Source: Rickettsiella endosymbiont of Aleochara curtula
Lineage (GTDB): Bacteria; Pseudomonadota; Gammaproteobacteria; Diplorickettsiales; Diplorickettsiaceae
Reading direction: 5' to 3'
NCBI RefSeq assembly: GCF_964030935.1
Contig: NZ_OZ034990.1
Location: 558,001-622,000 of the forward strand
Length of the DNA stretch: 64,000 bases
Part shown: positions 1-8,302 of the stretch, piece by piece
Position numbering within the stretch: position 1 is the stretch's first letter
Layout: each line of letters opens with the position of its first letter
Made by a program: the position numbers and the translations under genes
The notes under the pieces: model-generated
The model's input: the letters and a program-made list of their open reading frames with translations, nothing else
The model's database searches: none
Told to the model about the DNA's origin: nothing

Positions 1-1614
1 GCTGTCATTAATTTCCGACGTGGAAGTTCCACTTCCAAAAATGCCAATCGCGACACCGCCGGTTGCTTGCAAAACATTAATCTGACTATCTACAATTGTC
101 GTTGTACCATTGCTAGTTAACGAGATACCTGTCTTATTACCTACACCACTCACATTAACTTCACTTGACTGTATGTTTAATGAAGCATTTTGTGTAACTT
201 GTATACCAGAAAGATTCGAAAAAATAACACTATTTGTTAATGTCGCAGAACTGTTAAATAATGATAATCCAGAAATATACGGATTACTCACACTTCCAAT
301 TTGGCTATTATTTATTAGTATATTCGAGCCACCCGTGCTAGTAACACCAAACGCTAACCCTGTATTATTTAAAATAACCCCTTCTAGCTGATTATTTCCA
401 CTAAGGTTAAATCCACCGTTAAAGGTAGAACGTCCCATACCATTGGCAGCGACACTATAATCCGCCGTTCTGGAAAATACTCCTTGGCCATTATTTAAAG
501 TTATTGGATTGAACCCATTACTGGCTGGGTAGGTTCCACCATTAAAATACATCATAGTATTCGGTAATAAGGTATTTAAGGTGTTAACTCCGGTTTGACT
601 AAAATCCGTTGGTCCACACGGATTTTCGAATGTACAATTAGCTAAGGTTAAACCTGCTCCACCCGCATTCGGTGTTCCGGTTTGACTAAAAAAAGCGATG
701 TCGCTGCTTATGAGTTGTGAACTACTGCCACGACCCATTCCATATAAAAGCGTTTTACTTGGAATACCCGAACCATGACCTAAATTCGCTAAATAACGAT
801 CCACTGGATCGGTTAAACGTTCGGATAAACTTGGATCTGCCCAATGTTTTCTTACACCACCAAAACTAATACCTAAACCGCCGACTACGTTACTATGTTG
901 ATAATTATCATAACTATAATTCGCAAATACACGGATGTTATCATCAAACCAATATTCTAAGCCTGCTGCACCGCCGGTTATATTATTGATATTTGGAAGC
1001 GCAAAGAAATACGCGCCTATATAACCTTTTAATGGAACTTGGTGAAAAAATTGATACCCTACTCTGGCATCGGCACCATTGCCAATTTGTTGGATAGCAT
1101 TTTCATTAATAAACGCACTATTTATTGATGCAGTATGTCCAGTAAAAACCGGAGTATTCACGATATTAAATTCTTCTAGCCCTATCTCATTACTACGTCC
1201 TGCTACCGGAATATAGGCATTAATCCGCGCATCCCAGCGACGGCCTAAGGCTTCCACACCTGGACTGACTATCCAAAAATTACTCTTATTTTCGACGCGG
1301 CTATGTCCGGCAAATAAATACGCGCCTAGTATTGCCGCATCATTTTTAATCCAGCGATAACCTAAGCCGAGATCCCCATACCATTGTTGATCAGTGCCAT
1401 ATGCGCCTTGCGGATCCACATAGAGATTATGTTGGTTATCGCCATCCAAAGAAACCATCAAATCGGCTAGTCCTACGGTATACACTCCGGTATAAGCATT
1501 CGCTGAAAATCGCGGCGGTAATGGTTCGCGTGCTTGTAGATTAGGTATGAAAAATATAAATAAAATTAAGACAGGACAAAATATGCGCTTAAAATTGTCG
1601 ATCTTCTTGTGCAT
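1..1614 (-). CDS. Inverse-autotransporter-type outer membrane protein with beta-helix passenger, N-terminal part (partial)
   Basis: An uninterrupted minus-strand reading frame of 538 codons begins with ATG at 1614 (AAGGAA four bases upstream) and is still open at the left edge, so the C-terminus lies outside. Residues 1-28 form a signal peptide (basic start, Ile/Leu/Phe-rich core, ending LQA). Residues about 35-285 alternate aromatic and small residues in strands such as WYGDLGLGYRW and VGGLGISFGG, like the N-terminal beta-barrel of inverse autotransporters (intimin/invasin class). From about residue 310 the protein becomes Asn/Ser/Thr/Gly-rich with short repeating strands and a TFENPCGP segment, as in right-handed parallel beta-helix passengers. 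Known proteins of this build are surface-exposed adhesin-like factors in Legionellales. The specific ligand cannot be read. It sits 69 bases downstream of ftsI on the same strand but is not part of cell division. Confidence 0.8.
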   Translation of the reverse strand, partial: MHKKIDNFKRIFCPVLILFIFFIPNLQAREPLPPRFSANAYTGVYTVGLADLMVSLDGDNQHNLYVDPQGAYGTDQQWYGDLGLGYRWIKNDAAILGAYLFAGHSRVENKSNFWIVSPGVEALGRRWDARINAYIPVAGRSNEIGLEEFNIVNTPVFTGHTASINSAFINENAIQQIGNGADARVGYQFFHQVPLKGYIGAYFFALPNINNITGGAAGLEYWFDDNIRVFANYSYDNYQHSNVVGGLGISFGGVRKHWADPSLSERLTDPVDRYLANLGHGSGIPSKTLLYGMGRGSSSQLISSDIAFFSQTGTPNAGGAGLTLANCTFENPCGPTDFSQTGVNTLNTLLPNTMMYFNGGTYPASNGFNPITLNNGQGVFSRTADYSVAANGMGRSTFNGGFNLSGNNQLEGVILNNTGLAFGVTSTGGSNILINNSQIGSVSNPYISGLSLFNSSATLTNSVIFSNLSGIQVTQNASLNIQSSEVNVSGVGNKTGISLTSNGTTTIVDSQINVLQATGGVAIGIFGSGTSTSEINDS

Positions 1615-1683
1615 AGTATTTCCTTATACCTATACCCAATACAGCTATTTAATAAATTACAAATTCATTTATATAATCACATC

Positions 1684-3432
1684 CTAATCCTGCATTCCTT
1701 GTGAAGGTAACATGACTTTCGGCAGCGGTTGATTAAGACTGGTTAAATCATCGGGTGGAATATTGAGTAAATGTAAAGCATTATTCATCACATGAGAAAA
1801 AATCGGTCCCGCCGTATAACCACCATAATACAAGCGACCTTTTGGATCATGCAAAACCACCGCTACAACGAGACGTGGATGACTCGCAGGAGCAATACCA
1901 ATAAAAATACTATTATAGCGATGTTTTTCATATCCATGCGCGCCGACTATACGCACCGTACCAGTTTTTCCTGTGACTCTATAGCCCGGAACTCGCGCTA
2001 AGGGCGCTGTTCCACCTTTAGTCAATACTGACTCTAACATGTCTAAAACTTCCCTACTGATAGTCTTATCCATCACACGCTGCCCTACTGGCTTTTCATC
2101 TTGTACTTTAAGAAAAGTAACCGGAATTTTGATACCTCCATGCGCTAACACGGCATAAGCTTGCGCCAATTGTAAAGCAGTCACTGAAATTCCATAACCA
2201 AATGATAAGGTCGCAAGTACAAAAGGATTCCATACTTTAAAATTCGGTAAACTACCGGTACGTTCTCCCGGGAAACCACTTTGTGTAATTTGACCAAAAC
2301 CGACTTGATTTAAAGTGTTCCATAAGTTTTCTGCGGGTAAGGAAAGGATAAGTTTTGACATGCCCATGTTGCTAGAAATCTGTAATATCTTGGTCAAATC
2401 CATAACACCATTATTACGTTCATCCATAATTCGCTTACCCGCAACAATCATCCAACCGGGCGATGTATTGATTTCACTGCTGGGAGTATAGCGTTCACTG
2501 GCCAACACACTCGTCATACTGAAGCTTTTGATGGTGGAACCCGGTTCAAATAAATCGGTTAATGCACGGTTACGCGTACGTCCATCCTGCGCCGTTAATC
2601 GATCATTAGGATTATAAGAAGGCCAATTTGCTATCGCCAAAATTTCACCGGTAATCACATCAAGTACAACGACCGATCCTGAGTCCGCTTGATAGCGCTC
2701 GATGCCGCTCTTCAGTTCTCTAAAAGCAACATATTGAATGCGTTTGTCGATGCTTAATTGTAAGTCATGTCCGGGTCTTGGCTGACGTATCGATCGGATA
2801 TCCGCTACAACATGTCCTAATCGATCTTTAATTACTTTCTTTAAACCAGATTGTCCTTCTAACCAATTATTATACGCCAACTCTAAACCTTCTTGCCCTT
2901 TATCATCCACATTGGTTAACCCAACCACATGCGCCATTACTGGACCTTCTGGATAATAACGATGATATTCATTTTGTAAAAATACGCCCGGTATTTTTAG
3001 ATCCTTAATTTGTTTCGCTAAACTCGGATTTAAACCACGTTTTAAATAAACAAATTCTTTAAATTGACCATGCAACCATACTTCACGAATAGCTTTCAAA
3101 GATATTTGTAAAAAATGACTTAACACAGCGAGTTGTTGTCGATTAGGCTTAAAATAAGCGGGATCAATCCAGACTGCATCTACCGGTGTACTAATGGCTA
3201 AGGGCTCGCCATGCCGATCCAAAATCATACCGCGATGCGCCGGAATATTTAGAGTACGCACGGTTCTTGCATTTCCTTGATTGCGCAAGAACTGACGGTT
3301 AATGACCGTTAAATTGATGAGTCTTCCAATTAAAGCTAAAGCGATGATTAGTAGTATAAAAACCACTATCATTAAACGCCACTGATATGTCGAAGCGATA
3401 GGAGTGCGTTTGTTTTTTTTGAATAAAATCAA
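1684..3432 (-). CDS. ftsI: Peptidoglycan D,D-transpeptidase FtsI (PBP3)
   Basis: Class B penicillin-binding protein that cross-links septal peptidoglycan in the inner-membrane divisome. The 582-residue protein has one N-terminal transmembrane segment (about 20-40), a PBP-dimer region, and a transpeptidase domain with all three active-site motifs: STIK with catalytic Ser299, SSN at 353-355 and KTGT at 489-492. Length matches the gammaproteobacterial family (E. coli 588). It is the last gene of the minus-strand mraZ-rsmH-ftsL-ftsI run, 37 bases after ftsL. In most relatives murE and murF follow directly. Here the next gene is a surface protein, so the division/cell-wall cluster is interrupted after ftsI. 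Confidence 0.97.
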   Translation of the reverse strand: MILFKKNKRTPIASTYQWRLMIVVFILLIIALALIGRLINLTVINRQFLRNQGNARTVRTLNIPAHRGMILDRHGEPLAISTPVDAVWIDPAYFKPNRQQLAVLSHFLQISLKAIREVWLHGQFKEFVYLKRGLNPSLAKQIKDLKIPGVFLQNEYHRYYPEGPVMAHVVGLTNVDDKGQEGLELAYNNWLEGQSGLKKVIKDRLGHVVADIRSIRQPRPGHDLQLSIDKRIQYVAFRELKSGIERYQADSGSVVVLDVITGEILAIANWPSYNPNDRLTAQDGRTRNRALTDLFEPGSTIKSFSMTSVLASERYTPSSEINTSPGWMIVAGKRIMDERNNGVMDLTKILQISSNMGMSKLILSLPAENLWNTLNQVGFGQITQSGFPGERTGSLPNFKVWNPFVLATLSFGYGISVTALQLAQAYAVLAHGGIKIPVTFLKVQDEKPVGQRVMDKTISREVLDMLESVLTKGGTAPLARVPGYRVTGKTGTVRIVGAHGYEKHRYNSIFIGIAPASHPRLVVAVVLHDPKGRLYYGGYTAGPIFSHVMNNALHLLNIPPDDLTSLNQPLPKVMLPSQGMQD

Positions 3433-3469
3433 TCAGCAACACCGATTAAAAAAAGATCCCATAGCATTT

Positions 3470-3811
3470 CTAAGCTGACTTAGTTAATAAAACCGTGTTT
3501 TTCATTTCAGGAATTCGCATGCCTAATTCTTGTTGCGCTAAGGTTTGTATTCTCACTGGCGCCACCCAGGTATTTTCTTCGAGTAGGAGTTGGCTCCATT
3601 CTGTTTTTAAATTTTCGTAATCTTGCTGACTGCTTTGTAATTGACTATATAAATTACGTTGTACGGTTTTTATATAGATAACTGAAAGCGCTGAAGACAA
3701 TACCGCCAGTGTTAGTAAAAAGAGTCCTAACATCTTTAAGGAAATAACCCAACTTTGCCCTCGCTCCCATGTCAAAGAACTTTGTGTTAAAGCTCGTGCT
3801 GCCATATTCAT
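3470..3811 (-). CDS. ftsL: Cell division protein FtsL
   Basis: Small bitopic divisome protein that pairs with FtsB and FtsQ and helps activate FtsWI. The 113-residue product has a single hydrophobic segment (about 27-46) followed by a heptad-like, Gln/Glu-rich periplasmic stretch typical of the FtsL coiled coil, and a conserved-looking tail (AQQELGMRIPEM). The start ATG at 3811 overlaps the rsmH stop as ATGA, indicating translational coupling and fixing the start. The sequence family is poorly conserved, so the call rests equally on position between rsmH and ftsI. Confidence 0.93.
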   Translation of the reverse strand: MNMAARALTQSSLTWERGQSWVISLKMLGLFLLTLAVLSSALSVIYIKTVQRNLYSQLQSSQQDYENLKTEWSQLLLEENTWVAPVRIQTLAQQELGMRIPEMKNTVLLTKSA

Positions 3812-4749
3812 GATATTTTCTCCGCAATTCGTAACACAGCGCTACGCGATCGTGGATTGGCTTGAATCGCATACGCATCCGGTTTAATCCCCCGACCTAA
3901 ATTTTTTAATTTAGGCCTCCATTCAGCTGGCATGAAGGGCAGCTTTTTTAATTCCACCGCTTCATGAGTATGTTGACGAATAAAACGTTTTACGATTCGA
4001 TCTTCTAATGAATGAAAGCTAATGACTAACAAACGCCCACCTATCTTCAATACTTCTACACTTTGTTCTAAGCAGATCTTTAAATCTTCCAACTCATTAT
4101 TAATTCGAATACGTATTGCCTGAAAGCTTTGCGTAGCGGGATGCTTGTGTCTCTCCCAACGCGGATGAGCCAACTTCACCACATTCGCTAGATGCACCGT
4201 CGTTACAATAGGTCTTAATTTTCGTTCTTCTGCTATTGCTCGAGCAATACGTTTTGCATAACGTTCTTCGCCATAGTCCTTTAATACTTGTGCAATTTCC
4301 TTCTCAGCTGCACAAGCTAGCCATTCTGCTGCGCTGAATCCGGTTTTTGGATCCATACGCATATCCAATGGCCCATCTCTTAAAAAACTAAATCCTCTAT
4401 CCGCTTGATCTAATTGGGGAGAAGAAACCCCTAAATCTAATAACAGCCCCGACACTTGCCCCATGATCCCTTCGGCTTCTGCTATTTCTTTAATACGCTT
4501 AAATGAGCCCTGATAAATCTTAAAACGCTTATCATGGCCCCATTGCTGTTGTGCATAAGCTATGGCAGTAGGATCTTTATCAATCGCAATTAATCTTCCT
4601 GTTTCTCCTAAATTGCGTAAAATCTGCCCAGCATGTCCACCGCGTCCAAATGTAGCATCGATATAAATTCCATCGGCAGCTATAGCTAAATATTCAATTA
4701 CCTCGGCCAGTAAAACCGGTTGATGCTGTTCTTGTTTTTGCATCGTCAA
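3808..4749 (-). CDS. rsmH: 16S rRNA (cytosine1402-N4)-methyltransferase RsmH (MraW)
   Basis: SAM-dependent methyltransferase that N4-methylates C1402 in the 16S rRNA decoding centre. The 313-residue protein shows the family opening HQPVLLAEVIEYL, the SAM-binding IDATFGRGGHAGQIL, the GLLLDLGVSSPQLD block and the late RLLVISFHSLEDRIVKRF motif. Length agrees with E. coli RsmH (313). It follows mraZ by four bases and overlaps ftsL by four, so it lies inside the same transcript. A start six bases further in (MQKQEQ) is possible. Confidence 0.97.
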   Translation of the reverse strand: MTMQKQEQHQPVLLAEVIEYLAIAADGIYIDATFGRGGHAGQILRNLGETGRLIAIDKDPTAIAYAQQQWGHDKRFKIYQGSFKRIKEIAEAEGIMGQVSGLLLDLGVSSPQLDQADRGFSFLRDGPLDMRMDPKTGFSAAEWLACAAEKEIAQVLKDYGEERYAKRIARAIAEERKLRPIVTTVHLANVVKLAHPRWERHKHPATQSFQAIRIRINNELEDLKICLEQSVEVLKIGGRLLVISFHSLEDRIVKRFIRQHTHEAVELKKLPFMPAEWRPKLKNLGRGIKPDAYAIQANPRSRSAVLRIAEKIS

Positions 4750-4753
4750 AGGC

Positions 4754-5209
4754 CTACAACGCTAAATTCTGTAACTCATCAGGTATGTCTTCAGGCTTAA
4801 CTGTCTCTGCAAGCCACTGAGTACGGTAATCATCCCATTCGCTGGCGCCCCACAACTCGATTTTTCGACCTTGACCTACGACCATAATTTCTTTTTCTAA
4901 ATGCGCATAATTTCTTAACAACGACGGCAATAAAATTCGGCCATTGGTATCTAAATCCAAGTCCGTTGCATGTCCTATCAGTAAACGCTGAATACGCCGC
5001 ACTGCTGGATTAAAGCTTGGTAAAGCCTGCAATTTTTCTTCGATGATTTCCCATTCCTGCAAAGGATAAAGCAATAAACAAGGAGACTCGGTATCGATGG
5101 TGAGTACTAGTTGAGGTTCTTTATCTGTAGGTAGTAACTGTCGATAGCGAACCGGTAACTTGATCCGGCCTTTCGCATCGAGCACTACCAAATTTATACC
5201 CCGAAACAT
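4754..5209 (-). CDS. mraZ: Transcriptional regulator MraZ
   Basis: DNA-binding autoregulator of the division cluster, made of two AbrB-like SpoVT half-domains. The 151-residue protein opens MFRGINLVVLDAKGRIKLPV and repeats the pattern near residue 80 (DLDTNGRILLPSLLR), giving the two DxxGRIxLP copies diagnostic of the family. Its ATG at 5209 lies just downstream of four phased TGGG-type boxes, the known MraZ operator architecture, so autorepression is likely. It is the first gene of the operon. Confidence 0.97.
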   Translation of the reverse strand: MFRGINLVVLDAKGRIKLPVRYRQLLPTDKEPQLVLTIDTESPCLLLYPLQEWEIIEEKLQALPSFNPAVRRIQRLLIGHATDLDLDTNGRILLPSLLRNYAHLEKEIMVVGQGRKIELWGASEWDDYRTQWLAETVKPEDIPDELQNLAL

Positions 5210-5216
5210 AATTTAT

Positions 5217-5250
5217 CCCATTTTTGCCCACATTTACCCACTTTTTGCCA
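5217..5250 (-). promoter_or_regulatory. MraZ operator: four boxes phased at 10 bp
   Basis: Read on the minus strand, immediately before the mraZ start, the sequence carries TGGC, TGGG, TGGG and TGGG, each separated from the next by exactly ten bases (plus-strand complements at 5247-5250, 5237-5240, 5227-5230 and 5217-5220). E. coli MraZ binds TGGGN repeats separated by five bases, so spacing and sequence both fit. The array lies in the 5' leader, just downstream of the predicted start of transcription. The promoter-distal three boxes are canonical and the first is degenerate. Confidence 0.85.
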
Positions 5251-5259
5251 CTTAATTAC

Positions 5260-5289
5260 ACTATAGGAATTAGAATTGCTTCTTGTCAA
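5260..5289 (-). promoter_or_regulatory. Sigma70-like promoter of the mraZ operon
   Basis: On the minus strand a consensus TTGACA (-35; plus 5284-5289) is followed after 18 bases by TATAGT (-10; plus 5260-5265). Transcription would start near 5253, right at the upstream edge of the four MraZ boxes, which explains how MraZ could block initiation. No mapping data are available, so this is a pattern match strengthened by position. Confidence 0.7.
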
Positions 5290-5398
5290 GCATTAGCTGG
5301 GCGGGTTTGGATAAATGTGTTTTATAAGTACAAAACGAGCAGATGGACTATAAAAATTGGAGAATTAATTACCTAAAGGGTAATATTTTAGAAAGAGA

Positions 5399-5755
5399 GT
5401 TAGCCGATAAGCCGGGTTCTGTCGTGGACAGTCATTCATCTAGGATATACGTCACCATACACCTCAAGCGACCTACCCGAACCTAGCGTGGGCCACGCCT
5501 AATAGGTTCCTATTTGGTCTTGCTCCAAGTGGGGTTTGCCCTGCCATCACTGTTACCAATGATGCGGTGTGCTTTTACCACACCTTTTCACCCTTACCTA
5601 TTTATAATCTCATCAGAGACAAAACTACGCTTAGGCGGTATATTTTCTGTGGCACTTTCCGTAGGCTTGCGCCTCCCAGGCATTACCTGGCACTTTGCCC
5701 GATGGAGCCCGGACTTTCCTCTGTAAAAAATACAGCGACTGTCTAGCCAACTCTA
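5399..5755 (-). ncRNA. rnpB: RNase P RNA (bacterial type A)
   Basis: Catalytic RNA of RNase P, which matures the 5' ends of tRNAs. On the minus strand the 5' part contains GACAGTCGC followed by the conserved P4 strand GAGGAAAGTCCGGGCTCC (plus about 5704-5722). Mid-molecule is a block resembling the type A core (GACCAAATAGGAACC, plus about 5503-5520). The 3' part has ACAGAACCCGGCTTATCGG (plus about 5404-5422), the partner of P4 and the terminal helix. The ends AGTTGGCTA and TCGGCTAACT pair to form helix P1. The length of about 355 nt suits the class. Ends are approximate. The plus-strand reading frame inside this region is not a gene. Confidence 0.95.
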
Positions 5756-5891
5756 CTTGGGCGCTAGCGTACTATTTTTTCACAGTATATTGCAATACAA
5801 TTAAACAAGTTTCGCGAATAAAGATCATCATAAGAAAAACTTAACTCTTTTCTACCCGCTTGTCATTGCAAGCGCGTAAAATATATTAATT

Positions 5892-5961
5892 GTCATGGCG
5901 AGCACCGTAGGTGCGTGGCAATCCATGGATGGCCACGCTCATCACATTCGCTCGCCATGAC
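5892..5961. repeat. Dispersed palindromic intergenic repeat, family A, copy 1
   Basis: A 70-base element bounded by perfect 12-base inverted repeats (GTCATGGCGAGC at 5892-5903 and GCTCGCCATGAC at 5950-5961), with an inner segment CACCGTAGGTGCGTGGCAAT and an ATCCATGGAT palindrome. Closely similar or partial copies occur at about 10209-10241, 55861-55934 and 61669-61765. It codes for nothing and lies between rnpB and anmK. It resembles REP/MITE-like elements. Whether it is mobilised in trans cannot be seen. The rest of the 5756-6054 gap shows no gene. Confidence 0.8.
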
Positions 5962-6054
5962 GGTAATTTTTTTAGTTTTTACTTAATTTAACTCAATTTG
6001 CGGAACGACTGTAGAAAGTTTTATTGGGATAACGCAGGTTCAGAAAGAGGTCTA

Positions 6055-7179
6055 ATGAAAAAATTGTATATCGGTTTAATGTCGGGTACGAGCATGGATG
6101 CAGTGGATGCTGCTTTAGTGGACTTTTCTAACGATCAACCGAAATTACTTGCTACCTATAAGTCCCCTTTGCCGAATACTCTGCGCGAAGAGCTAACCAA
6201 GCTTTACAGCATAGACTCTATCAACATCGTAAAATTTGCGGAACTCGATCAAAAAATAGCGTTAATTTCTGTGGATGCGGTAAAGAATTTATTAGCAGAA
6301 AGACAATATTCTGCAAAAGACATTTTGGCCATCGGTAGCCACGGCCAAACTGTTTTTCATTATCCACATCTTACCAATCATCCTTTTACGATTCAGATGG
6401 GTGATCCTAATATTATTGCCGAAAAAACCGGTATTACCACCATTGCGGATTTTCGCCGGCGCGATATCGCTGCCGGTGGTCAAGGAGCACCTCTCACACC
6501 TGCTTTCCACAACACTATTTTTCGCAACCAAAAAGAAGACACGATAGTATTAAATCTCGGTGGTATTGCCAATATCACTTACTTGGCCGCAGATTTAAAA
6601 ACACCCGTTTTAGGTTTTGATACTGGGCCCGCTAATTGCCTACTCGATCAATGGATACACCATCATCTTAAGCGCTGGTTTGATGAAGCTGGCACTTGGG
6701 CAGCAAGTGCTAGCTTTGACCAAGCCTTATTAAAACAATTTTTATCGGATGCTTATTTTCAATTGCAGCCCCCCAAAAGTACTGGACCGGAGTACTTCAA
6801 TTTTAAATGGGTACAGACTCAACTTGCTGCTCTAAACCGGCAGTTAGAACCTGCTGTAGTGCAAACAACGCTTTGCGAATTGATTGCAGTGAGTATTGCC
6901 AAAGCCATACAAGCTTTTAAAAGTACGCGTGGTGTCATTTTACTATGTGGCGGAGGCAGTAAAAATACTTATTTAAGAAAACGCATACAACATCATTGTC
7001 ACTCACATCAAGTATTATTAACCGATGATCGTGGTGTATCCAGTGAATGGTTAGAAGCAATGGCCTTCGCCTGGATTGCAAAACAAACCTTAGAAGGAAA
7101 ATGTAGTAATCTTCCTGAAGTAACGGGTGCTAAAAATCCAACAATACTCGGCGGTATATATCTCGCCCTTTCCGTCTAA
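6055..7179 (+). CDS. anmK: Anhydro-N-acetylmuramic acid kinase AnmK
   Basis: Cytosolic recycling enzyme that converts 1,6-anhydroMurNAc plus ATP into MurNAc-6-phosphate. The 374-residue protein opens MKKLYIGLMSGTSMDAVDAA, the family phosphate-binding motif (usually GTSMDG, here GTSMDA). It continues with ADFRRRDIAAGGQGAPLTP, NLGGIANITYL, GFDTGPANCLLDQW and LLCGGGSKN, all typical of AnmK. I chose the ATG at 6055 because AGAGG lies just upstream and the homologous N-terminus begins there. The longer frame from 5998 adds unrelated residues. It stands alone on the plus strand. Confidence 0.95.
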   Translation: MKKLYIGLMSGTSMDAVDAALVDFSNDQPKLLATYKSPLPNTLREELTKLYSIDSINIVKFAELDQKIALISVDAVKNLLAERQYSAKDILAIGSHGQTVFHYPHLTNHPFTIQMGDPNIIAEKTGITTIADFRRRDIAAGGQGAPLTPAFHNTIFRNQKEDTIVLNLGGIANITYLAADLKTPVLGFDTGPANCLLDQWIHHHLKRWFDEAGTWAASASFDQALLKQFLSDAYFQLQPPKSTGPEYFNFKWVQTQLAALNRQLEPAVVQTTLCELIAVSIAKAIQAFKSTRGVILLCGGGSKNTYLRKRIQHHCHSHQVLLTDDRGVSSEWLEAMAFAWIAKQTLEGKCSNLPEVTGAKNPTILGGIYLALSV

Positions 7180-7248
7180 ATTTTAATTTTTTGTTCACCA
7201 TAAAATATGCTACAATTGTATAAATATGAAACTTTTGTAGGTATTCTA

Positions 7249-7476
7249 ATGGGTGTTCCAATAAGGATTGACGAATCTATATATAAAGCCGCCAAAAAGG
7301 TAGCACGTGCTGAGTGCCGTTCTATTCCCAATCAAATCGAGTTTTGGGCAAAAATAGGAAAATGCGCCCTAGAAAACCCTGATTTGCCAACCGAGTTCAT
7401 CAAAGAAGTGTTAATCTCAAAACATACCGATCGATCACTGGCAGAACCTTTTAATTTTGATAATAACGATGACTAA
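7249..7476 (+). CDS. ParD-like antitoxin of a type II toxin-antitoxin pair
   Basis: A 75-residue protein, MGVPIRIDESIYKAAKKVAR followed by ECRSIPNQIEFWAKIGKCALENPDLP. This matches the ParD_like antitoxin family: an N-terminal beta strand and helices that bind operator DNA, then the SIPxQIEFWAKIGK core and an acidic disordered tail (NFDNNDD) that would wrap the toxin. The ATG at 7249 is preferred. The frame extends to 7207, but a TACAAT -10-like hexamer at 7211-7216 suggests transcription starts after that codon. It overlaps the toxin gene by eight bases, so the two are translationally coupled and probably autoregulated. Confidence 0.8.
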   Translation: MGVPIRIDESIYKAAKKVARAECRSIPNQIEFWAKIGKCALENPDLPTEFIKEVLISKHTDRSLAEPFNFDNNDD

Positions 7477-7753
7477 GATTGTTATTACACAAATGCCTAC
7501 TTTTAAAACTACCTATAAAAAGCTGCATTTGCGGGATAAATTACAGGTCAATGACGCGATAAAAGCTATCATTCAAAACCCAAGAATAGGCCAAGAAAAG
7601 AAAGGTGATTTAGCGGGAGTATTTGTTTACAAATTTAAAATGGAGCGACGTGAAATATTATTAGCTTATGAGTGGGATTTCAAACGTAGAATTTTGCTAG
7701 CTATGGGCTTCCATGAAAATTTTTATCGCGATTTAAAAAAATGCAGAAAATAA
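7469..7753 (+). CDS. RelE/ParE-superfamily toxin
   Basis: A 94-residue basic protein beginning MTKIVITQMPTFKTTYKKL. The middle has a GDLAGVFVYKFK strand followed by EILLAYEWD and ends with GFHENFYRDLKKCRK. The order of strands (GxxVYKF, then the ILLA strands) and the small basic helix-first build are those of RelE/ParE superfamily toxins, which either cleave mRNA on the ribosome or poison gyrase. I cannot tell which. The ATG at 7469 overlaps the antitoxin stop by eight bases, the usual antitoxin-first arrangement. It converges on erpA with a five-base gap. Confidence 0.8.
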   Translation: MTKIVITQMPTFKTTYKKLHLRDKLQVNDAIKAIIQNPRIGQEKKGDLAGVFVYKFKMERREILLAYEWDFKRRILLAMGFHENFYRDLKKCRK

Positions 7754-7758
7754 AGTTT

Positions 7759-8175
7759 TTAAGCGGCAAAAGAAGAACCACAACCACAAGTGGTTTTAGC
7801 ATTCGGATTACGGATAATAAACTGTTCCCCGGTTAAATCAGATTTATAATCGATTTCTGCACCGACTAGGTAAACTAAGCTCATGGGATCCACTAGTAAT
7901 TGAACTTTAATGATATTGTTATTTTGGTCTTTTCCACTTTCTTTAACTATCACGGTATCATCTTCATTGATAGTCTCATCGAAACTAAATCCATATTGAA
8001 AACCAGAACAACCACCGCCGGTAATAAAGACACGTAACTTTAATTGAAAATTCTCTTCCTCAGTAATCAACTCCCATATTTTGTTGGCCGCATTTTCAGT
8101 AATAATAATCGGCTGCATCTCTGCTAAAGGCAGCTCTGAAGCAGCTAAATTTTGCTGTGACGCTATTTCTGACAT
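7759..8175 (-). CDS. erpA: Iron-sulphur cluster insertion protein ErpA
   Basis: A-type carrier that receives Fe-S clusters from the assembly scaffold and delivers them to apoproteins. The 138-residue protein has the HesB/IscA fold signature, with [13 protein letters not shown] (Cys56) and the C-terminal CGCGSSF (Cys130 and Cys132) supplying the three cluster ligands. ErpA rather than IscA is favoured by the [19 protein letters not shown] block and the GSSF end. The first 20 or so residues are an extension relative to E. coli ErpA (114), so a later start is possible. It is monocistronic on the minus strand. Confidence 0.93.
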   Translation of the reverse strand: MSEIASQQNLAASELPLAEMQPIIITENAANKIWELITEEENFQLKLRVFITGGGCSGFQYGFSFDETINEDDTVIVKESGKDQNNNIIKVQLLVDPMSLVYLVGAEIDYKSDLTGEQFIIRNPNAKTTCGCGSSFAA

Positions 8176-8302
8176 AAGAACCTACTACTGGGAATTTGAA
8201 TAAAAATTATACATTATTCTGAGTCCTAAGCCTATACTCTATAGAGATAGTCGTTAGAAATAGCCGCAGCGCCAAAACACATCTTGGAGCTTAAAAGGAG
8301 AA

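Noticed and set aside
110-391. Plus-strand open frame near the left edge
   Set aside because: It is opposite the open minus-strand surface protein frame, which has a signal peptide, barrel-like and beta-helix features.
5514-5726. Plus-strand open frame of 70 codons
   Set aside because: It lies wholly within the complement of the RNase P RNA. The conserved RNA blocks explain the sequence.
5892-5961. Family A repeat as a CRISPR or a transcription terminator
   Set aside because: There are no regularly spaced direct repeats, so not CRISPR. The inverted repeat has no consistent T-run and recurs in unrelated gaps, so a dispersed element fits better.
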